A stretch of DNA of 64,000 nucleotides, from the NCBI RefSeq assembly GCF_003384935.1, contig NZ_QTTQ01000012.1, forward strand, positions 124,001 to 188,000. Direction: 5' to 3'. Numbering within the stretch: position 1 is the stretch's first letter; each line of letters opens with the position of its first letter. The translations under genes and the position numbers were made by a program. Origin of the DNA: Lutibacter oceani (GTDB taxonomy: Bacteria; Bacteroidota; Bacteroidia; Flavobacteriales; Flavobacteriaceae). Of the stretch, positions 18,476 to 26,963 are shown piece by piece. The notes beneath the pieces were generated by a model. It was not told where the DNA came from. It was given only the letters and a program-made list of their open reading frames with translations, and made no database searches.

Positions 18476-19258
18476 ATGAAATTAAAACTAACTAACTTAA
18501 CTCTTATTGTTTTTATAGCTGTGAAATCTTTTTCTCAGGAAAATTCAATTGCAATAACGGGTATTGTTAGTAGTGAAAACAAAACTATTGGAGATGTTCA
18601 TGTAATAAATTTAAATAATAGATATGGCACCATTAGTAATATAAATGGTGAGTTTGAAATTTTAGTAAAAGAAAATGATGTACTGTTTTTTTCTTCAATT
18701 CAATATCAAAATTTAAAAATTACAATCTCAAAAGACCATTTAAAAAATAAATTTTTAAATATAATTTTAGTTTTACTTGTTAATGATTTGGATGAAGTTT
18801 TTCTTCATGGTTTAACCGGAAGTCTAGATTTAGATAGTAAAAATACCCCAGAAGATACCATTCCAAAAGCTAATTTTGTTTTTAAATTAAGTGATTTAAA
18901 GAAAAAATTACCCGGAGATGAATTTGGGTATTTAAGTAATGTAAATGCCGAAACCTTTACAAACCCATTATACCTTAGAGGAGGCGGACAAGGTAGCGCA
19001 TATAATAAACAATTAGAAAAAGAAAGGGCTTTAAAAAAAGAGCTTAAAAAAAAGAAAAATTTCCCTTATCAACTGAAAAAAGAATTAGGATTAGATTTTT
19101 TTACAAACGATTTAAAAATTCTAGAAGAAAAAATTTATAACTTTATTAGTTACTGCGAATACAGAGATATTTTAGAAAAATATTACGCAAATAATGTACT
19201 AGAAGTAATTGAAATTTTAAAAGAAGAAAGTACAAAATATAATAAAATTGAAAAATAA
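18476..19258 (+). CDS. Secreted protein with CarboxypepD_reg-like domain (first of two tandem paralogues)
   Basis: 260 residues, signal peptide to FSQ (about 22), then an 80-residue carboxypeptidase-regulatory-like domain (SIAITGIVSSENKTIGDVHVINLNNRYGTISNINGEFEI, DVLFFSSIQYQ). The C-terminal half is basic and lysine-rich (KKELKKKKNF) and ends in a helical region (FISYCEYRDILEKYY). The domain alone is known from TonB receptors; here there is no receptor barrel. The next gene is a diverged duplicate that overlaps by 11 bases. The position before a DUF6702 gene and M1 peptidases recurs in Flavobacteria. Confidence 0.72.
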   Translation: MKLKLTNLTLIVFIAVKSFSQENSIAITGIVSSENKTIGDVHVINLNNRYGTISNINGEFEILVKENDVLFFSSIQYQNLKITISKDHLKNKFLNIILVLLVNDLDEVFLHGLTGSLDLDSKNTPEDTIPKANFVFKLSDLKKKLPGDEFGYLSNVNAETFTNPLYLRGGGQGSAYNKQLEKERALKKELKKKKNFPYQLKKELGLDFFTNDLKILEEKIYNFISYCEYRDILEKYYANNVLEVIEILKEESTKYNKIEK

Positions 19259-20015
19259 ATATCTAATACTGTCTTCATTTCTACTCCTTTTTTTAAGTAT
19301 AAATAATTATGCTCAAGAAACAACTATAAAGCTTAATGGAATTGTAAGAAACGATTCAATTTTTCTGGAAAATATAAATATTATTAATAAAACTCAAAAC
19401 TTAGGTGCTTCAAGTAATTCAAAAGGAGCATTTACTATTTATACAGCACTTGGAGATTCAATTCTCTTTTCTTCAATAAATTATAAAAACAGAATAATTA
19501 AAATTACAGATACACATATTATTAATAAAACGCTGATTGTTTATTTAGAGGAGCGTAATAATGAATTAGATGAAATAACTTTATCATCCAAAATAAGGTT
19601 AAATTTTGGCAAAATTGATATGCAAAAGGGAATTGTTTTAGATAACTCACAAAATACGTATAAAAAAGCGCCAAATAGCAGACGTTTAACAGATCCAACT
19701 TATGGGAATTCAGGTGTAAATTTCATTTCAATTTTTAAATTGATAACAAAAAACTTAAGAAAAAAAAGAAGAGATAAAAAAACACAAAAAGATAATACTA
19801 GAAGACTTATAAATGAATTTCCTGAAAAATTAATAACAAAATATAAATATGATTTTTTTATTGAAGATTTAAAAATTCCTCAAAATCAAGTTTATTTATT
19901 TTTAGATTATTGTCAGGATAATGGATTAAAAACATACATTTTAAGTGATGAAATTACTATCAAAAATTTTTTAGTTAAACAAAGCATTAATTATAATAAA
20001 CTAAAAAACAATTGA
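19248..20015 (+). CDS. Secreted protein with CarboxypepD_reg-like domain (second paralogue)
   Basis: 255 residues, with the same plan as its neighbour: signal peptide (SINNYAQ), regulatory-like domain (IKLNGIVRNDSIFLENINIINKTQNLGASSNSKGAFTIY, DSILFSSINYKNR), a basic middle (RKKRRDKKTQ) and a similar helical end (FLDYCQDNGLKTYI). Similarity is at the level of pattern, so the duplication is old. The TTG start at 19248 lies inside the end of the first paralogue, implying coupled translation. Function unknown. Confidence 0.72.
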   Translation: MKNKYLILSSFLLLFLSINNYAQETTIKLNGIVRNDSIFLENINIINKTQNLGASSNSKGAFTIYTALGDSILFSSINYKNRIIKITDTHIINKTLIVYLEERNNELDEITLSSKIRLNFGKIDMQKGIVLDNSQNTYKKAPNSRRLTDPTYGNSGVNFISIFKLITKNLRKKRRDKKTQKDNTRRLINEFPEKLITKYKYDFFIEDLKIPQNQVYLFLDYCQDNGLKTYILSDEITIKNFLVKQSINYNKLKNN

Positions 20016-20084
20016 GTTTTCTAAAATTTATTTATACTATTTTGGAATGCTTTTTGTTTCTTAGCCTTTTAATATTTTTAACCA

Positions 20085-20582
20085 ATGAAATCAAAAAAAT
20101 ACGTATTCTTATTCCTACTAATTCCCTTAGTAGCATTTACTATTCATAAATATTATATTAGTTTATGTGAAATAGATTTTATTGAAGAAAAAAAATCTAT
20201 TCAAATTACTTTGGGGATGTTTATTGATGATATAGAATTTACTCTAAATAAAGACAATAACACAACACTTAATATTGCTACAAAAAATGAAGCACAAAAA
20301 ATAGATGAATATTTTAAAACTTATTTAAATAACCATTTTAAGCTAACAATTAACAACAAACTTATACCATATAAGTATATTGGGAAAGAGTATGATGACG
20401 ATATTGTACGTTTTTATTTAGAAATTGTAGATATAGCTAAGCTTCATTCAATAGAAGTAATAAATACTTGTTTAATTAGAGATTTTGAAGACCAGCAAAA
20501 TATAATTAAGATAAGTGCAAACAAAAAAAACAAAACATTCTATTTAGACAAAAAAACTTATAAAGCTTTGTTAAAGTTTTAA
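20085..20582 (+). CDS. DUF6702-family protein
   Basis: 165 residues with an N-terminal hydrophobic segment (YVFLFLLIPLVAFTIHKYYIS) and one compact domain with SIQITLGMFIDDIEFTL, ATKNEAQKIDEYFKTYLNNHFKLTINNKLIPYKYIGKEYDDD and RDFEDQQNIIKI. This matches the DUF6702 pattern that usually precedes M1 peptidases in Flavobacteria, as here. It is probably periplasmic or membrane-attached. Biochemical role unknown. Confidence 0.75.
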   Translation: MKSKKYVFLFLLIPLVAFTIHKYYISLCEIDFIEEKKSIQITLGMFIDDIEFTLNKDNNTTLNIATKNEAQKIDEYFKTYLNNHFKLTINNKLIPYKYIGKEYDDDIVRFYLEIVDIAKLHSIEVINTCLIRDFEDQQNIIKISANKKNKTFYLDKKTYKALLKF

Positions 20583-20645
20583 TAAAATTAAAACTTTAAT
20601 GTTAAATTTATTTATTTTCGTTACCTAAATTCAATCCTAACTTAT

Positions 20646-22913
20646 ATGAAAAAAATATTTCTAACATTACTAACTTTAGTAATGATTTCCTCTACATTTT
20701 TTGCACAGGAAGTTGAGCAAGAAAAAGAAAGCCAAAAGGCACATTACAACATAAGTAAATTTAAACAACTACAAGAAGAATTACCAACTCCAAATAAACA
20801 ACATACAGCTTCTGGTGCTCCGGGATATGAATATACGCAGCAGAAAGTTGACTATAAAATGAACATTGTTTTAGATGATGAGAATCATAGAATAAGCGGT
20901 GATGAAATAATAACATATCATAACAATTCTAAAGATCATTTAGAATATTTATGGATACAATTAGACCAAAATATGCGCGCTGCGGACGCTCAAACAAAAG
21001 ACATAAATGGCGGTGGTCCAAGGGCACTTTATTCCCCTTCTTTATTTACAAAAAATTTCATGGGAAAACCTTTTGATGGCGGTTTTAAAATTGAGCATTT
21101 AAAAGATGTGAATGGAAAAGATATTGATTATATGATAAATAACACAATGATGCGTGTTGATTTACCAAAAGCAATAGCACCTGGAGAAACATTTGTTTTT
21201 AACATAAAATGGTGGTATAACATAAATAATTACATTGAAGACAGGGGAAGATCAGGTTTTGAAATATTTGAAGATGGAAACACAGCATATGCAATTGCAC
21301 AGTTTTACCCTCGTTTAGCAGTTTATAACAATGTTGAAGGTTGGCAAAATATGCAATTTTGGGGTTCTAGTGAGTTTGCTTTAGAATTTGGAGATTTTGA
21401 AGTCTCAATAACCACCCCAAAAGATTTTATTCTTAACGGTACAGGTGTTATACAAAATCCGAAAGATGTACTTACAAAAAACCAATATAAAAGATATCAG
21501 GAAGCACAAAGTTCTTATGAAAATCCTATTTTTATAGTTACACCTGAAGAAGCAGCAGAAGCAGGTAAAGGAAAAGAAAAAGGAACAAAAACCTGGAAAT
21601 TACATGCAGAAAACGTACGTGATTTTGCCTTTGCTACTTCACGCAGATATATGTGGGATGCTATGGCTGTAAAACTTAATAACAAAACTGTAATGGCTTA
21701 CTCTTTATATCCAGAAGAAGGTAAAGAGCTTTGGGAAGAACATTCTACAAGAGTTGTAGCCAACACTTTAAAAGTATACTCTAAACATACATTTGATTAT
21801 CCATACCCTCAAGCTTCATCAATTAATGTACAAATGGGAATGGAATATCCTATGATCTGTTTTAACTTTGGTAGAGCCGATAGAAATGGGAAATTTAGTG
21901 AAAGAACTAAAAAAGGAATGATTGGTGTTATTACGCATGAAGTAGGACACAACTTTTTCCCGATGATTGTGAATTCTGATGAAAGGCAATGGACTTGGAT
22001 GGATGAAGGAATTAATTCATTTGTTGAAATTTTAGCTGAATATGAATATGATCCCGAACTTTTTCCTACCTCTAAATACCCAAAAAACATGGTTGGTTAC
22101 ATGAAAGGAGATCAAAACAGATTAGCTCCTATTATGTCTCAAGGAGACAATGTGTTTAATTTTGGATCAAATGCCTACGGAAAACCTGCTGCAGGATTAT
22201 TTATTTTGAGACAAACTATTATGGGTCCTGAATTATTTGACCATGCTTTTAGAACTTATTCTAAACGCTGGGCATTTAAACACCCTACTCCTGCTGATTT
22301 TTTCCGCTCTATGGAAGATGCATCTGCAATGGATTTAGACTGGTTTTGGAGAGGTTGGTTTTACACAACTGGAAATAATGATATTGGCATAAAAGAAGTT
22401 AAAAAATATCATATAACTGATAAACCAACAGAACAAGCAATAAAGGTTTATAAACGTTATGGAATTGAAAAAGATCAAATTCCTCCATCATTATTTTTAG
22501 TATCAGAAGATAGTGAAGAATTTACTGAAGATTTAAAAGGAAAAAAAGCTGAAGATTACAGCCTGTTAACAGAGTATATTGATCAAAATTTTTCACCAGA
22601 AGAAAAATCTGGAATGGAAGCTCCTAAATATTTTTACGAGTTAAAATTTGAAAAGCCTGGAGATCTAGTAATGCCTATAATTGTAGAGTTTGAATATGAA
22701 GACGGTACTAAAGAACGCAAACAATATCCAGCTCAAATTTGGAGAAAAAATGATGCAGAAGTAACCAAAGTTTTCCCTTCAACAAAAGCCATTAATAAAA
22801 TTACAATTGATCCTGATCAAGAAACAGCTGATGTTGATTTAAGTAATAACAGCTGGCCTAAAACTACTGAAACTAAATTCGATAATTTTAAGAAAAACCA
22901 AATTAAAGGTTAA
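20646..22913 (+). CDS. M1-family zinc aminopeptidase (copy 1)
   Basis: 755 residues with a Sec signal peptide (to FFAQ, about 20). N-terminal beta-saddle domain, then the catalytic domain: substrate-binding GMEYP (GAMEN-like), zinc site HEVGHNFFP with the second Glu in WTWMDEG 19 residues on. The C-terminal domain is near-identical to copy 2 downstream. It is probably an exported peptidase feeding on oligopeptides. A terminator at 22918-22947 separates the two copies. The gene follows the DUF6702 gene by about 60 bases. Confidence 0.93.
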   Translation: MKKIFLTLLTLVMISSTFFAQEVEQEKESQKAHYNISKFKQLQEELPTPNKQHTASGAPGYEYTQQKVDYKMNIVLDDENHRISGDEIITYHNNSKDHLEYLWIQLDQNMRAADAQTKDINGGGPRALYSPSLFTKNFMGKPFDGGFKIEHLKDVNGKDIDYMINNTMMRVDLPKAIAPGETFVFNIKWWYNINNYIEDRGRSGFEIFEDGNTAYAIAQFYPRLAVYNNVEGWQNMQFWGSSEFALEFGDFEVSITTPKDFILNGTGVIQNPKDVLTKNQYKRYQEAQSSYENPIFIVTPEEAAEAGKGKEKGTKTWKLHAENVRDFAFATSRRYMWDAMAVKLNNKTVMAYSLYPEEGKELWEEHSTRVVANTLKVYSKHTFDYPYPQASSINVQMGMEYPMICFNFGRADRNGKFSERTKKGMIGVITHEVGHNFFPMIVNSDERQWTWMDEGINSFVEILAEYEYDPELFPTSKYPKNMVGYMKGDQNRLAPIMSQGDNVFNFGSNAYGKPAAGLFILRQTIMGPELFDHAFRTYSKRWAFKHPTPADFFRSMEDASAMDLDWFWRGWFYTTGNNDIGIKEVKKYHITDKPTEQAIKVYKRYGIEKDQIPPSLFLVSEDSEEFTEDLKGKKAEDYSLLTEYIDQNFSPEEKSGMEAPKYFYELKFEKPGDLVMPIIVEFEYEDGTKERKQYPAQIWRKNDAEVTKVFPSTKAINKITIDPDQETADVDLSNNSWPKTTETKFDNFKKNQIKG
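22218..22913 (+). repeat. Near-identical 696-bp tract, copy 1
   Basis: The 3' third of peptidase copy 1 repeats almost base for base in copy 2 at an offset of 2,325 bases. From about 22310 to the stop codon I count only about half a dozen differences, all silent. Identity starts at ATTATGGGTCC and stops right after the stop codon, while the upstream two thirds have diverged widely. Confidence 0.9.
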
Positions 22914-22917
22914 TATA

Positions 22918-22947
22918 TTAGCCACTCTTAATGAGTGGCTTTTTTTA
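22918..22947 (+). terminator. Intrinsic terminator between the M1 peptidase genes
   Basis: GCCACTC (22921-22927), TTAAT loop, GAGTGGC (22933-22939), T7. Perfect 7-bp stem with a good T run, so each peptidase gene is likely its own transcription unit. Confidence 0.9.
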
Positions 22948-22967
22948 TAATATTATACATCTCAATA

Positions 22968-25238
22968 ATGAAAAAAATATTTTTACTAATTCTATCATCA
23001 GTAATAGTATCCACTTCCTTTTTTGCTCAAGAAGTTGAACAAAAAACAGTAAAACAAAAAGGGCATTATAATGTAAGTAAATTCAAACAACTTCATGAAG
23101 AATTACCTACACCTGACAGTCAGCATACAGCATCCGGAGCACCAGGTTACGAGTATACGCAGCAGAAAGTTGACTATAAAATGGATATTATTTTAGATGA
23201 TGAAAATGAACGAATCTATGGTGAAGAAACAATTACATATCACAATAATTCTACAGATAAATTAGAATATTTATGGCTTCAATTAGATCAAAATAAAAGA
23301 GCTGCAAATTCTAAATCTCCAGAAGTTGAATCAAGCGGTTTAAATACATTGTATTCTCCTTCACAATTTTCAAAAACATTTATTGAAGATAAATTTGATG
23401 GAGGATTTAAAATTGAATATGTAAAAAATATGGATGGAAGTGACGCCTCATATCTAATCAATCAAACAATGATGCGTTTAAATTTAGATAAACCATTAGC
23501 TACTGGAGAGTCACATTCATTTAAAATAAAATGGTGGTACAATATTAATAATCATATAACACAAGGAGGAAGATCTGGTTTTGAGCATTTTCCTGCAGAT
23601 GATAATAACAGCTATGTAATTGCTCAGTTTTTTCCAAGGTTATGTGTATACGATAATGTTGAAGGTTGGCAAAATGACCAATTTTGGGGACGAAGTGAAT
23701 TTGCTTTAGAATTTGGTGATTATGAAGTTAATATAACAACACCTGATGATCATATTTTAGGAGCTACAGGAGTTCTTAAAAATGAACAAGAAGTATTAAC
23801 CAAAATGCAACAAAAAAGATTAGCAGAAGCTAGAAAAACTTTTGACAATCCGGTACTAATTGTTACTCAAGATGAAGCTATAAACGCTGAACAAGACAAG
23901 TCTAAAAAAACAAAAACTTGGAAGTTTTTTGCTGAAAATGTTAGAGATTATGCGTTTGCAACTTCAAGAAAATTTATTTGGGATGCAATGGCTGTTGATA
24001 TAAATGGTAGAACTGTAATGGCCTATTCTTATTATTCAAAAGAAGCAAATCCTTTATATGGAGACCATTCTACAAGGGCAGTTGCACAAACTTTAATAAC
24101 TTATTCCAGGCATACAATTGACTACCCTTACCATAAAGCAATTTCGGTTGATGGACAAATGGGTATGGAATATCCACAAATTTGTTTTAATCCTGGAAGA
24201 CCAAATCCTGATGGCACCTATAATGACCGCACAAAATACCGTATGATTGGTGTTACAATTCATGAAGTTGGACACAACTTTTTTCCAATGATTATAAATT
24301 CAGATGAGCGCCAGTGGACTTGGATGGATGAAGGATTAAATTCTTTTGTACAAATGTTGGCAATGATGGATTATGAAGAAGGCTATCCATTAAATAGAGG
24401 TTTACCAAAAAATATTGTTGGTTATATGAAAGGAGATCAATCAAAATTAGCTCCAATTATGGCTAAAGGCGATGATTTGTATGAATTTGGAAATAACGCA
24501 TACGCTAAACCAGCTACCGGTCTATGGATATTGCGAAATACAATTATGGGTCCTGAATTATTTGACCATGCTTTTAGAACTTACTCTAAACGATGGGCAT
24601 TTAAACACCCTACTCCTGCCGACTTTTTTAGAACTATGGAAGATGCATCTGCAATGGATTTAGACTGGTTTTGGAGAGGTTGGTTTTACACAACTGGAAA
24701 TAATGATATTGGCATAAAAGAAGTTAAAAAATATCATATAACTGATAAACCAACAGAACAAGCAATAAAGGTTTATAAACGCTATGGAATTGAAAAAGAT
24801 CAAATTCCTCCATCATTATTTTTAGTGTCAGAAGATAGTGAAGAATTTACTGAAGATTTAAAAGGAAAAAAAGCTGAAGATTACAGCCTATTAACAGAGT
24901 ATATTGATCAAAATTTTTCACCAGAAGAAAAATCTGGAATGGAAGCTCCTAAATATTTTTACGAGTTAAAATTTGAAAAGCCCGGAGATTTAGTAATGCC
25001 TATAATTGTAGAGTTTGAATATGAAGACGGTACTAAAGAACGCAAACAATATCCAGCTCAAATTTGGAGAAAAAATGATGCAGAAGTAACCAAAGTTTTC
25101 CCTTCAACAAAAGCCATTAATAAAATTACAATTGATCCTGATCAAGAAACGGCTGATGTTGATTTAAGTAATAACAGCTGGCCTAAAACTACTGAAACTA
25201 AATTCGATAATTTTAAGAAAAACCAAATTAAAGGTTAA
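22968..25238 (+). CDS. M1-family zinc aminopeptidase (copy 2)
   Basis: 756 residues from ATG 22968 (MKKIFLLILSSV, signal peptide to FFAQ); an earlier in-frame ATG at 22935 lies in the terminator T run and is rejected. Same domains as copy 1, with GMEYP, HEVGHNFFP and WTWMDEG intact, so both copies should be active. The N-terminal and catalytic parts differ at many residues from copy 1, but the last 230 or so residues are identical. The two enzymes may therefore differ in substrate range. A terminator follows directly. Confidence 0.93.
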   Translation: MKKIFLLILSSVIVSTSFFAQEVEQKTVKQKGHYNVSKFKQLHEELPTPDSQHTASGAPGYEYTQQKVDYKMDIILDDENERIYGEETITYHNNSTDKLEYLWLQLDQNKRAANSKSPEVESSGLNTLYSPSQFSKTFIEDKFDGGFKIEYVKNMDGSDASYLINQTMMRLNLDKPLATGESHSFKIKWWYNINNHITQGGRSGFEHFPADDNNSYVIAQFFPRLCVYDNVEGWQNDQFWGRSEFALEFGDYEVNITTPDDHILGATGVLKNEQEVLTKMQQKRLAEARKTFDNPVLIVTQDEAINAEQDKSKKTKTWKFFAENVRDYAFATSRKFIWDAMAVDINGRTVMAYSYYSKEANPLYGDHSTRAVAQTLITYSRHTIDYPYHKAISVDGQMGMEYPQICFNPGRPNPDGTYNDRTKYRMIGVTIHEVGHNFFPMIINSDERQWTWMDEGLNSFVQMLAMMDYEEGYPLNRGLPKNIVGYMKGDQSKLAPIMAKGDDLYEFGNNAYAKPATGLWILRNTIMGPELFDHAFRTYSKRWAFKHPTPADFFRTMEDASAMDLDWFWRGWFYTTGNNDIGIKEVKKYHITDKPTEQAIKVYKRYGIEKDQIPPSLFLVSEDSEEFTEDLKGKKAEDYSLLTEYIDQNFSPEEKSGMEAPKYFYELKFEKPGDLVMPIIVEFEYEDGTKERKQYPAQIWRKNDAEVTKVFPSTKAINKITIDPDQETADVDLSNNSWPKTTETKFDNFKKNQIKG
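24543..25238 (+). repeat. Near-identical 696-bp tract, copy 2
   Basis: Partner of 22218-22913. The sharp upstream edge, the end at the stop codon and the almost exclusively silent differences point to recent gene conversion (or recent partial duplication) rather than uniform divergence. Confidence 0.9.
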
Positions 25239-25274
25239 TAAAAAAATCCCATTATTAATAATGGGATTTTTTTA
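25239..25274. terminator. Bidirectional intrinsic terminator
   Basis: A-run, TCCCATTATT, short loop, AATAATGGGA, T7. The near-perfect hairpin serves both M1 peptidase copy 2 (plus) and the GlmU-like gene (minus), whose stop is at 25275. Confidence 0.92.
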
Positions 25275-26450
25275 TTAAAAATTTCTATACTTTTCAGTCA
25301 TTTCAAATACATGCTGTAAAATTCTTTTTTCTTGCTCATTAAACTCTAAACCCTTACGTTCTAACACTAAAGAAGCGGTTTCAATAGCCTTATTTATTTG
25401 ATAAATAGAAAATCCTGCTGCACCTCCCCAGCTAAATGAAGGAATAAAATTTCGTGGAAAATTACTTCCATAAATATTAGCGCTCACTCCAACAACGGTA
25501 CCTGTATTAAACATTGTATTTATTGCACACTTAGAATGATCTCCCATTATTAAACCACAAAATTGTAATCCTGTTTTAGCAAAACCTTCAGTTTCATAAC
25601 TCCATAACCTTACTTGTGCATAATTATTTTTAAGGTTTGAATTGTTTGAATCTGCTCCAATATTACACCATTCACCTAGAACTGAATTTCCTAAATAACC
25701 TTCATGACCTTTATTAGAAAAGCTCATTAAAATACTATTTTTAACCTCACCTCCTACTGTGCAATTTGGGCCAATAGTTGTTGCTCCATATATTTTTGAC
25801 CCCATTTTTACTGCGGAATCACTTCCCAAACTAAATGGACCTCTTATTAAACTACCTTCCATAATTATGGCATCTTTTCCAACATAAATAGGCCCTGTAC
25901 TTGCATTTAATGTTGAAAAAAGGATTTCGGCTCCTTCTTCAATAAAAATATCATCTTTATTTAAATAGTTAACTCCTTTTGGTATTGGTTGCGATTTTCT
26001 TCCTTCTGTTATAAAATCGAAATCAGCTTTTATAGCTTTTTCGTTTAATGAAAATAAATCCCAAGTATTTTTTATTTGTAGCAATTCAGTATCAAATTCA
26101 ATTTGATCATATTCTTCAAAATTAACTTCATCTTGAGCTTCTGTTGTAAAAAAAGCAATTACTTCATCATTTTTAAAAACTGCCTGATTTTCTTTTAAAT
26201 TTGTTATAATTTCAATCAATTTAGGAGTTGGTAAAAAAGAAGCATTTATCATTATATTTCGCTCCATTTCAACCATAGGATATTTTTCTTCTAAATATTC
26301 TTCGGTAAGGGTAGTTGTTGTAAAACCAAGATGTTTTTCCCATTTTTCACGAATTGTAAGAATTCCAACTCGTAAATCTGCCACGGGTTTTGTGTAGGTA
26401 AAAGGCAATAATGCATTACGTACTGAACCGTCAAATAAAATATAATTCAT
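25275..26450 (-). CDS. GlmU-like putative sugar nucleotidyltransferase/acyltransferase
   Basis: 391 residues. The N-terminal part (about 1-150) is a diverged nucleotidyltransferase-like region opening with MNYILFDGSVRNALLPFTYTKP. The C-terminal part (about 170-370) is a left-handed beta-helix with hexapeptide repeats (IYVGKDAIIMEGSLIRGPFSLG, IYGATTIGPNCTVGGEVKNS, LGEWCNIGADSNNSNL). Flavobacterial annotation usually calls this GlmU family. The canonical pyrophosphorylase motif LAAGxGTRM is missing, so the sugar-nucleotide activity is doubtful. A full promoter (TTTG-N20-TACATTTG) precedes it. Confidence 0.78.
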   Translation of the reverse strand: MNYILFDGSVRNALLPFTYTKPVADLRVGILTIREKWEKHLGFTTTTLTEEYLEEKYPMVEMERNIMINASFLPTPKLIEIITNLKENQAVFKNDEVIAFFTTEAQDEVNFEEYDQIEFDTELLQIKNTWDLFSLNEKAIKADFDFITEGRKSQPIPKGVNYLNKDDIFIEEGAEILFSTLNASTGPIYVGKDAIIMEGSLIRGPFSLGSDSAVKMGSKIYGATTIGPNCTVGGEVKNSILMSFSNKGHEGYLGNSVLGEWCNIGADSNNSNLKNNYAQVRLWSYETEGFAKTGLQFCGLIMGDHSKCAINTMFNTGTVVGVSANIYGSNFPRNFIPSFSWGGAAGFSIYQINKAIETASLVLERKGLEFNEQEKRILQHVFEMTEKYRNF

Positions 26451-26466
26451 TTTTATATAGTTTAGA

Positions 26467-26498
26467 CAAATGTACAGTAAGTTTTATTTTTTCTCAAA
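26467..26498 (-). promoter_or_regulatory. Promoter of the GlmU-like gene
   Basis: On the minus strand, TTTG (26498-26495), 20 bases, then TACATTTG (26474-26467). Both elements match the Bacteroidota housekeeping consensus and lie 17 bases before the ATG. Confidence 0.7.
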
Positions 26499-26513
26499 TG
26501 AAAAAAAATAATT

Positions 26514-26888
26514 CTATAAAACCTTAATTTTTCTTAAGTATGTATCAACATTATCAGCTGTATCAAAACAGGCACTAACTGAATTAATTTCAGAACAGTA
26601 ACGTGAATCTATGGCGTGATTTTTACAGCCAATAGCATTCATTTCAATGTTTTTAAAATTTTCATCAATAGCTAAACATTTGTTATATAATGTTGAAATT
26701 GTTTCATTTTTTTCTATTATCGCTCCATTTTTAGTTAAAAACCCTTTAAGAAAGTTTTCAATTGCAAATTGTGAATTTTTACAAATTGAATACGTTACAA
26801 TATCTTCAGAAGGCTTAAACAATTCTTTTTTTGCTAATTGTAAATTTTTTGTAGCTTCCATAAAAAAAGCTTCTGATCTTGATTTCAT
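26514..26888 (-). CDS. HEPN-like small helical protein
   Basis: 124 residues, all helical, with the layout of HEPN domains: EAFFMEATKNLQLAKKELF, then SICKNSQFAIENFLKGFL and a C-terminal helix YLRKIKVL. The R-x4-6-H ribonuclease motif of toxic HEPN proteins is not evident, and no nucleotidyltransferase antitoxin partner lies next to it. A substrate-binding or scaffolding role is more likely than a toxin. It stands between the oxidoreductase terminator and the GlmU-like gene. Confidence 0.6.
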   Translation of the reverse strand: MKSRSEAFFMEATKNLQLAKKELFKPSEDIVTYSICKNSQFAIENFLKGFLTKNGAIIEKNETISTLYNKCLAIDENFKNIEMNAIGCKNHAIDSRYCSEINSVSACFDTADNVDTYLRKIKVL

Positions 26889-26910
26889 TTTAATAATTTT
26901 TAAAAGATTT

Positions 26911-26949
26911 ATAAAAAAAGTGCCAGGTATTCTAAATACCCAGCACTTT
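26911..26949 (-). terminator. Terminator of the pyruvate:ferredoxin oxidoreductase gene
   Basis: Outer stem AAAGTGC/GCACTTT (26917-26923 with 26943-26949), a 2-base internal loop, inner stem GGTATT/AATACC, and a T7 run on the minus strand. Confidence 0.9.
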
Positions 26950-26963
26950 AAAATTAGTTTGGT

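Noticed and set aside
22935-22967. N-terminal extension of M1 peptidase copy 2
   Set aside because: It begins just before the T run of the upstream terminator and would hide the signal peptide.
26514-26888. HEPN-type toxin of a toxin-antitoxin pair
   Set aside because: No antitoxin-like neighbour and no clear R-x4-6-H motif.
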